From contig JBDTRB010000076.1 in the NCBI GenBank assembly GCA_039931865.1, forward strand, positions 1 to 18,164: a DNA stretch of 18,164 bases. The letters run 5' to 3'. The position numbers and the translations under genes were made by a program. Every line of letters starts with the position of its first letter. The stretch's first letter is position 1. Positions 14,816 to 18,164 of this stretch are shown here, piece by piece. This DNA comes from JALYUA01 sp039931865. Lineage in GTDB: Bacteria > Acidobacteriota > Thermoanaerobaculia > UBA5066 > Gp7-AA6. The notes beneath the pieces were generated by a model that was given only the letters and a program-made list of their open reading frames with translations, ran no database searches and was not told where the DNA came from.

Positions 14816-15124
14816 ATGTCCAATATTGCCAAAGTCATCGAGGTCGTCGCGTCGTCGCCCGAGAGCTGGGAAGAGGCGGTGCGCACCGCGGTGCGCGAGG
14901 CTTCGCGATCGGTCCGGGGGATCACGGGGGTCGACGTCCAGAATTGGACCGCGCGTGTCGAGGCCGGCGAGCTGGTCGACTACAACGTGAACGTCAAAAT
15001 CGCGTTCGGCATCGAGGGAGACGGCGATTTCGACGGCGACCGCCGGAGGTCCGAAGACGAGGCCGGGGACGGCGGCCGGGGCCGGTCGAGCAAGAAGGGG
15101 CGCAAGGGCCGCAAGAACCGCTGA
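14816..15124 (+). CDS. Dodecin-family protein with charged C-terminal tail
   Basis: The first ~67 of 102 residues match the dodecin fold (beta-alpha-beta-beta): KVIEVVASSPESWEEAVRTAV is the strand-helix start and the DYNVNVKIAFGIEG segment is the last strand. Dodecins form hollow dodecamers that store flavins or related cofactors in the cytoplasm. The flavin-stacking tryptophan of classical dodecins is not at its usual position: by my alignment the site is Asp/Val in GVDVQNW, and the only nearby Trp is about four residues later. A tail of about 35 residues follows, first acidic (DGDFDGD) and then Lys/Arg/Gly-rich, which normal 65-75-residue dodecins lack. The ATG at 14816 is preceded by AAAGGAG with seven bases between, so longer in-frame starts are not needed. 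It is a single gene, divergent from polX. Confidence 0.85.
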   Translation: MSNIAKVIEVVASSPESWEEAVRTAVREASRSVRGITGVDVQNWTARVEAGELVDYNVNVKIAFGIEGDGDFDGDRRRSEDEAGDGGRGRSSKKGRKGRKNR

Positions 15125-15193
15125 CGCGGTGCGTCGGGTTCGGGTTCGGGTCAAAGAGGGGCGGCCGGTTCGCGCGGGTGAGCGAAGGGCGGC

Positions 15194-15199
15194 TAAGAT
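15194..15199 (+). promoter_or_regulatory. Probable -10 box for a leaderless PHP-gene transcript
   Basis: TAAGAT is followed by six bases and the ATG at 15206. No ribosome-binding site is seen. The spacing would place the transcription start at the ATG itself. Confidence 0.5.
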
Positions 15200-15205
15200 C
15201 GCCTC

Positions 15206-16030
15206 ATGCGCATCGACCTGCACAGCCATTCGAACTGCTCCGACGGTCTGGACCGGCCGGCGGAGCTCGTACGCCACATGGCGCACGCGGGAATCGACGC
15301 CTTTGCGCTGACCGATCACGACACTCTTCAGGGTCTTCCGGAGGCCCGCGAGGAGGCGGCAAAACTCGGGATCGAGCTGATCTCCGGGGCCGAGATTTCG
15401 GCGGATTTTCAGGGTCAGGATGACATTCACATCCTGGCGCTCTTTGTCGACGAGAAGAACGCCTCCTTCAACGCGCGGCTCTCCGAGCGGCAGGAGAGCC
15501 GGCGGACGCGCGGCGAACGGATGGCGGAGAAACTGGTCGAAGCGGGCTACCCGCTCGACCTCGACGCTCTCCGCGCGGAGATCGGCAACGGCGTCTGGGC
15601 CCGCCCTCACATTGCCCGCGCCCTCGTCCGGGCGGGACACGCGTCGTCGCACGACGAGGCGTTCGAGCGCTTCCTCGGGCGCGATCATCCCTGGTACGTG
15701 GCGTCGGAGAAGTGGCCCGCTCTCGACGTCGTCCGCGCGGTGCGGGAGGCGGGAGGGGTCTCGTCGCTCGCCCACGCGTGCTGGTACAAGGACCCCGAAG
15801 GGTTGGCCCGGGTGCTCGCATCCGAGGGGCTGGACGCGATCGAAGTCTTTCATCCCGACCACGACCCGGAATTGGAAGCGCGATTCGGAAATCTCGCCAG
15901 GGAGCTGGACCTCGCGATGACGGCGGGGAGCGACTTTCACGGGACGCCGGAGGGGCGCAAGCATCCGGGGGGCGTCGTCGGATCCGCGGAGATGCTCGGG
16001 ATCCTGCGGGCGCGCGCGCGGCGCGAGTGA
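15206..16030 (+). CDS. PHP-domain phosphoesterase (YciV/RNase AM-like)
   Basis: The 274-residue protein is a stand-alone PHP domain. It starts at once with MRIDLHSHSNCSDG, giving His6, His8 and Asp13. Asp37-His38 (LTDHDT), Glu63 (SGAEIS), His75, His135 (RPHIA), His190 and Asp243-x-His245 (GSDFHG) complete the metal site. This pattern and length match the E. coli YciV (RNase AM) and 3',5'-nucleotide bisphosphate phosphatase group, which act on 5' ends of RNA or on nucleotides; which substrate applies here is open. The start is fixed by the conserved N-terminus. A -10 box stands six bases upstream, suggesting a leaderless mRNA. The stop overlaps the next gene's GTG (GTGA), so the two are an operon. 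Confidence 0.92.
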   Translation: MRIDLHSHSNCSDGLDRPAELVRHMAHAGIDAFALTDHDTLQGLPEAREEAAKLGIELISGAEISADFQGQDDIHILALFVDEKNASFNARLSERQESRRTRGERMAEKLVEAGYPLDLDALRAEIGNGVWARPHIARALVRAGHASSHDEAFERFLGRDHPWYVASEKWPALDVVRAVREAGGVSSLAHACWYKDPEGLARVLASEGLDAIEVFHPDHDPELEARFGNLARELDLAMTAGSDFHGTPEGRKHPGGVVGSAEMLGILRARARRE

Positions 16031-16452
16031 CGGAGGCCCCGGGCGACGACACGCTCGCGGTTCGTCCGGCCCCGAGGCCCGCATGGGTTCTCCTCCTGCA
16101 GCGCGGCTCCGGGGAAGTCCTCTACGAAGCGGCGGCCATGACGGCGGCCGCCGTTTCTCTCGGGCTTTCCGTGACGATCGTCTGGTTCGACGGCGCGTTC
16201 CGGGCGCTCGCCGCCGGCGAGCTCGACCCGGAGGAGGGCGCGATCGAGCCCGGGACCTCCGGCGGAGCCGGGCGCCTTTTCGCGGAAGCGCGCGCCACGG
16301 GAAACGTCCGCTATCTCGCCTGCTCCGCGACCCTCGTCGCCGGCCGAAGGACCGGCGCGAAAGAGAGCGGCCGCGGCCGGGTCGACGACGTGATCGGATG
16401 GCCCACGGCGATTTCGCTGATTCGTTCGGCAGAGCGAGCGTTTATCTGGTGA
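16027..16452 (+). CDS. DsrE/DsrF-like family protein
   Basis: The 141-residue product has the small alpha/beta fold of the DsrE/TusD group: a first strand VLLLQRGSG at 21-29, a helix with EAAAMTAAAVSLG at 34-46, a second strand SVTIVWFDGAF at 48-58, the segment VRYLACSATLVAG at 94-106 with Cys99 at the place of the family's sulfur-carrying cysteine, and VDDVIGWPTAISLIRSA at 119-135. Related proteins relay persulfide sulfur or have unknown roles. It is a single copy without TusB/TusC-like partners here. The start is taken as GTG at 16027 because it overlaps the PHP stop (GTGA), which implies coupling; the first ~19 residues are not conserved-looking, so a later start is possible. Family assignment rests on pattern, not on a search. 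Confidence 0.65.
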   Translation: MTEAPGDDTLAVRPAPRPAWVLLLQRGSGEVLYEAAAMTAAAVSLGLSVTIVWFDGAFRALAAGELDPEEGAIEPGTSGGAGRLFAEARATGNVRYLACSATLVAGRRTGAKESGRGRVDDVIGWPTAISLIRSAERAFIW

Positions 16453-16501
16453 GTTAGTGATGGCGCAGACCCTCGAGGACTGAGCATCGAGGCGAAATGT
16501 T

Positions 16502-16536
16502 CTTTCCCGATTCCCGATTCCCGATTCCCGATTTCC
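16502..16536 (-). repeat. Second GGGAATC heptad array (minus strand), four G-runs
   Basis: Three perfect GATTCCC copies (16509-16529) are flanked by degenerate copies CTTTCCC and GATTTCC. The minus strand carries exactly four GGG runs separated by four bases, the minimum for an intramolecular G-quadruplex. The array has the same orientation as the one at 5919-5967, about 10.5 kb away. The unit is identical, so this is a dispersed family and not a local accident. Confidence 0.88.
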
Positions 16537-16712
16537 GTGGACCGCGGACTACCGCGGCCGTCTCGCTCTCGACGGTCGCTCGGCTCCACTCGGACATCAA
16601 CTGTCCGGCCCGGCCGGTCCAATAGGCTTGTGGAAATCACAGCCAAAAAAATATCTGGACGCACCCACGGGAGGATCGTTTCGAAAACGGCTGCGGAAAA
16701 GATCCCGCGGCG

Positions 16713-16741
16713 TTGACAGGGCCTCTCGCGGAGAAAACAAT
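16713..16741 (+). promoter_or_regulatory. Promoter of dnaB
   Basis: TTGACA (16713-16718), a perfect -35 box, is followed after 17 bases by AACAAT (16736-16741) as -10 box. Transcription would start near 16748, about ten bases before the ATG at 16758, leaving no room for an SD. This argues against the in-frame TTG at 16713 as a start, since that codon is part of the -35 box. Confidence 0.5.
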
Positions 16742-16757
16742 CCGGCTCAATCCGCTG

Positions 16758-18122
16758 ATGCTCGAAATCGTAACCACCGAAAAGGGACTTCCGCAGAATC
16801 TTGAGGCCGAGCGATCGGTCCTCGGCGCGATTCTGCTCGACCCGTCTTCGCTTTCGTTCGTGGTCCCGATCCTCGGCGAAAACGATTTCTTCCCGGACAC
16901 ACACCGCCGGATCTTCCGGGCGATGATGGAGCTCTTCCAGCGCTCCGCCGAGATCGACATCCTGACGCTCAAGGAGGAGCTCGACCGCGCGGGCACGGTA
17001 GATCAGGCCGGCGGCACCGCTTACCTCTCGGCCCTGCTCGACGGAGTCCCCGAGGTTGCGAACGTCGAGCACTACGCACGGATCGTCAAGGAGAAGTCGA
17101 CTCTTCGCCGGCTGATCCGCGTCGGCCAGCAGATGGTGCGCGAAGGGCTAGCTCAGGAAAAAAACGCCGAGGAGCTCCTCGGCGAGTCCACGGGATCGAT
17201 CTTCGACATCGCGGAGGACTCCGTACGCGGCGGATTCGTCCCGATCGCCCAGGTCGTCAAGAGGAATCTCGAGCTCATCGAAGAGGCGCAGGACCGGAAG
17301 GGCGTCCTGTCGGGGCTTCCCACCGGGTTCCTGGATCTCGACCGCATGACCTCGGGGCTCCAGTCGAGCGACCTGATTATCCTGGCGGCTCGCCCCTCCG
17401 TCGGAAAGACCTCGTTCGCGCTGAACATCGCGCAGCACATCGCTTTTCGCGAGGGGCGTTCCGTCGGCTTCTTTTCGCTGGAAATGTCCAAGGAGCAGCT
17501 CGGCTTCCGGGTGCTGTGTTCGGAGGCGGACGTCGACGCGAAGAAGGTGCGGGACGGCTACGCTTCGAAGGAGGCGATGGTCCGGCTGGTCACGGCGCAG
17601 TCGAAGATCGCCGGGGCAAACTTCTTCCTGGACGATGGAGCGGGCCTTTCCGTCCCCGAGATGCGAGCGAAGGGGCAGCGGCTGAAACGGGAAAAGGGTC
17701 TCGATCTGATCGTCGTGGACTACCTCCAGCTCATGGGGGGACACGGGCGCTTCGACAACCGGACGCAGGAGGTCTCTCAGATCTCGCGCGGCTTGAAGCT
17801 CCTCGCCAAGGAGCTCCAGGTGCCGATCCTGGCCTTGTCGCAGCTGTCGCGTTCGCCGGAGTCGCGCAAGGGTGACCAGCGCAAGCCGCAGCTCTCGGAT
17901 CTGCGCGACTCGGGATCGATTGAGCAGGACGCCGACGTGGTGATCTTCCTGTACCGCGAAGAGCTCTACGAGCGCGACACCGAGAGGAAGGGAATCGCGG
18001 ATGTGCTCATCGCCAAGCAGCGCAACGGGCCGACCGGAGACTTCTCTCTCGTTTTCCTCGCCGACCACATGACCTTTGCGAACTACGCGGGCGGCGCCGC
18101 CTCTGCGGACCAGCCGTTCTAA
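16758..18122 (+). CDS. dnaB: Replicative DNA helicase DnaB
   Basis: The 454-residue protein is the hexameric helicase that unwinds the replication fork. The N-terminal domain (about 10-150, beginning LPQNLEAERSVLGAILLDP) binds primase. The RecA-like motor follows: Walker A ARPSVGKTS at 211-219, the FSLEMSKEQL segment at 239-248, Walker B LIVVDYLQL at 317-325, ALSQLSR at 359-365, and DSGSIEQDADVVIFLYR at 384-400, which includes the family's arginine finger region. NGPTG near the C-terminus is the last conserved motif. The length is normal and no intein is present. The ATG at 16758 is chosen over an in-frame TTG 45 bases earlier because that TTG is inside a promoter -35 box. It is the last gene of the window and is followed directly by a dispersed repeat. 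Confidence 0.96.
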   Translation: MLEIVTTEKGLPQNLEAERSVLGAILLDPSSLSFVVPILGENDFFPDTHRRIFRAMMELFQRSAEIDILTLKEELDRAGTVDQAGGTAYLSALLDGVPEVANVEHYARIVKEKSTLRRLIRVGQQMVREGLAQEKNAEELLGESTGSIFDIAEDSVRGGFVPIAQVVKRNLELIEEAQDRKGVLSGLPTGFLDLDRMTSGLQSSDLIILAARPSVGKTSFALNIAQHIAFREGRSVGFFSLEMSKEQLGFRVLCSEADVDAKKVRDGYASKEAMVRLVTAQSKIAGANFFLDDGAGLSVPEMRAKGQRLKREKGLDLIVVDYLQLMGGHGRFDNRTQEVSQISRGLKLLAKELQVPILALSQLSRSPESRKGDQRKPQLSDLRDSGSIEQDADVVIFLYREELYERDTERKGIADVLIAKQRNGPTGDFSLVFLADHMTFANYAGGAASADQPF

Positions 18123-18155
18123 ACCGTCGCCTCCGCTCACTGCGGGACGTGCCGT
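18123..18155 (+). repeat. Dispersed repeat, right copy
   Basis: This stretch starts at the base after the dnaB TAA. Its first 19 bases are identical to the minus-strand sequence 52-34, and a TGCCGT block at 18150-18155 matches again. It is inverted relative to the left copy, but both have the same position relative to the preceding stop codon. Confidence 0.6.
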
Positions 18156-18164
18156 TCGCGCGAC

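Larger units (their letters stand above)
16453..16757. other. Intergenic region between the DsrE-like gene and dnaB
   Basis: No gene is supported in these 305 bases. They hold a 6-bp inverted repeat CCTCGA/TCGAGG (16471-16476 and 16487-16492), the second heptad array, a hairpin-like GGCTTGTG...CACAGCC (16625-16644) followed by a seven-A run (AT-rich island), and the dnaB promoter. The TGTGGAAAT inside the hairpin resembles a DnaA box weakly, but a single poor match is not an origin. Confidence 0.6.

Noticed and set aside
13709..16084. 791-codon minus-strand ORF across polX, dodecin and the PHP gene
   Set aside because: It is antisense to the PHP and dodecin genes and out of frame with polX; its composition is that of GC-rich noncoding frames.
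16625..16651. Intrinsic terminator (hairpin followed by seven A)
   Set aside because: The run is A on the plus strand, so no U-tract follows the hairpin in either direction; the stem also has a bulge.
16621..16660. Replication origin near dnaB
   Set aside because: There is only one weak DnaA-box-like match, no box cluster, and no dnaA or dnaN gene in the window.

Overview
The window is GC-rich chromosomal DNA, densely coded on both strands. It holds fourteen confidently recognised genes plus one probable 14-codon leader ORF. Gene content suggests a free-living bacterium, and the overall style would fit Acidobacteriota or a similar GC-rich phylum. The relevant features are a two-subunit 2-oxoacid:ferredoxin oxidoreductase, a secreted S9 peptidase, a PCYCGC-type protein, a Ycf46-like ATPase, a dodecin and PolX. 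The phylum is an inference; there is no rRNA or other marker here to prove it. I saw no tRNA, rRNA, CRISPR array, insertion sequence or prophage gene.

Layout. Positions 52-3541 (minus) carry korA and korB, overlapping by one base, followed by a small exported cysteine-rich PCYCGC-family protein. A divergent secreted prolyl-oligopeptidase gene (plus) follows. It is convergent with a Ycf46-like AAA ATPase (minus), and the gap between them contains a seven-copy GATTCCC heptad array. The ATPase is divergent, with only 11 bp between start codons, from a BtuF-like receptor without a signal peptide (plus). Next on the minus strand come folE, with a probable translationally coupled leader peptide, and a four-gene efflux operon read in the order tetR, hlyD-like, ABC ATPase, ABC-2 permease, in which every junction overlaps by four bases. 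A PolX-type protein (minus) follows. The plus strand then carries a dodecin, a PHP phosphoesterase, a DsrE-like protein overlapping it by four bases, a second heptad array, and dnaB.

How the genes work together. The efflux operon is self-contained: the TetR protein probably binds an AT-rich inverted repeat right at its own start codon and controls the membrane-fusion protein, ATPase and permease of a CecR/YbhGFSR-like exporter. KorAB exchanges electrons with ferredoxin at a 2-oxoacid node. The remaining genes are single-function housekeeping or accessory genes with their own short promoters.

Most unusual points. (1) Three genes have a TANNNT hexamer exactly six bases before the start codon and no ribosome-binding site, a signature of leaderless transcription. 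(2) Two arrays of the GGGAATC heptad (minus strand) can each form a G-quadruplex. (3) PolX keeps an intact PHP nuclease site but has lost two of the three polymerase aspartates. (4) folE has a 14-codon leader ORF ending in a GTGA overlap. (5) An inverted copy pair of a roughly 33-bp dispersed repeat lies directly after the stop codons of the first and last genes. No large undescribed gene system was found.
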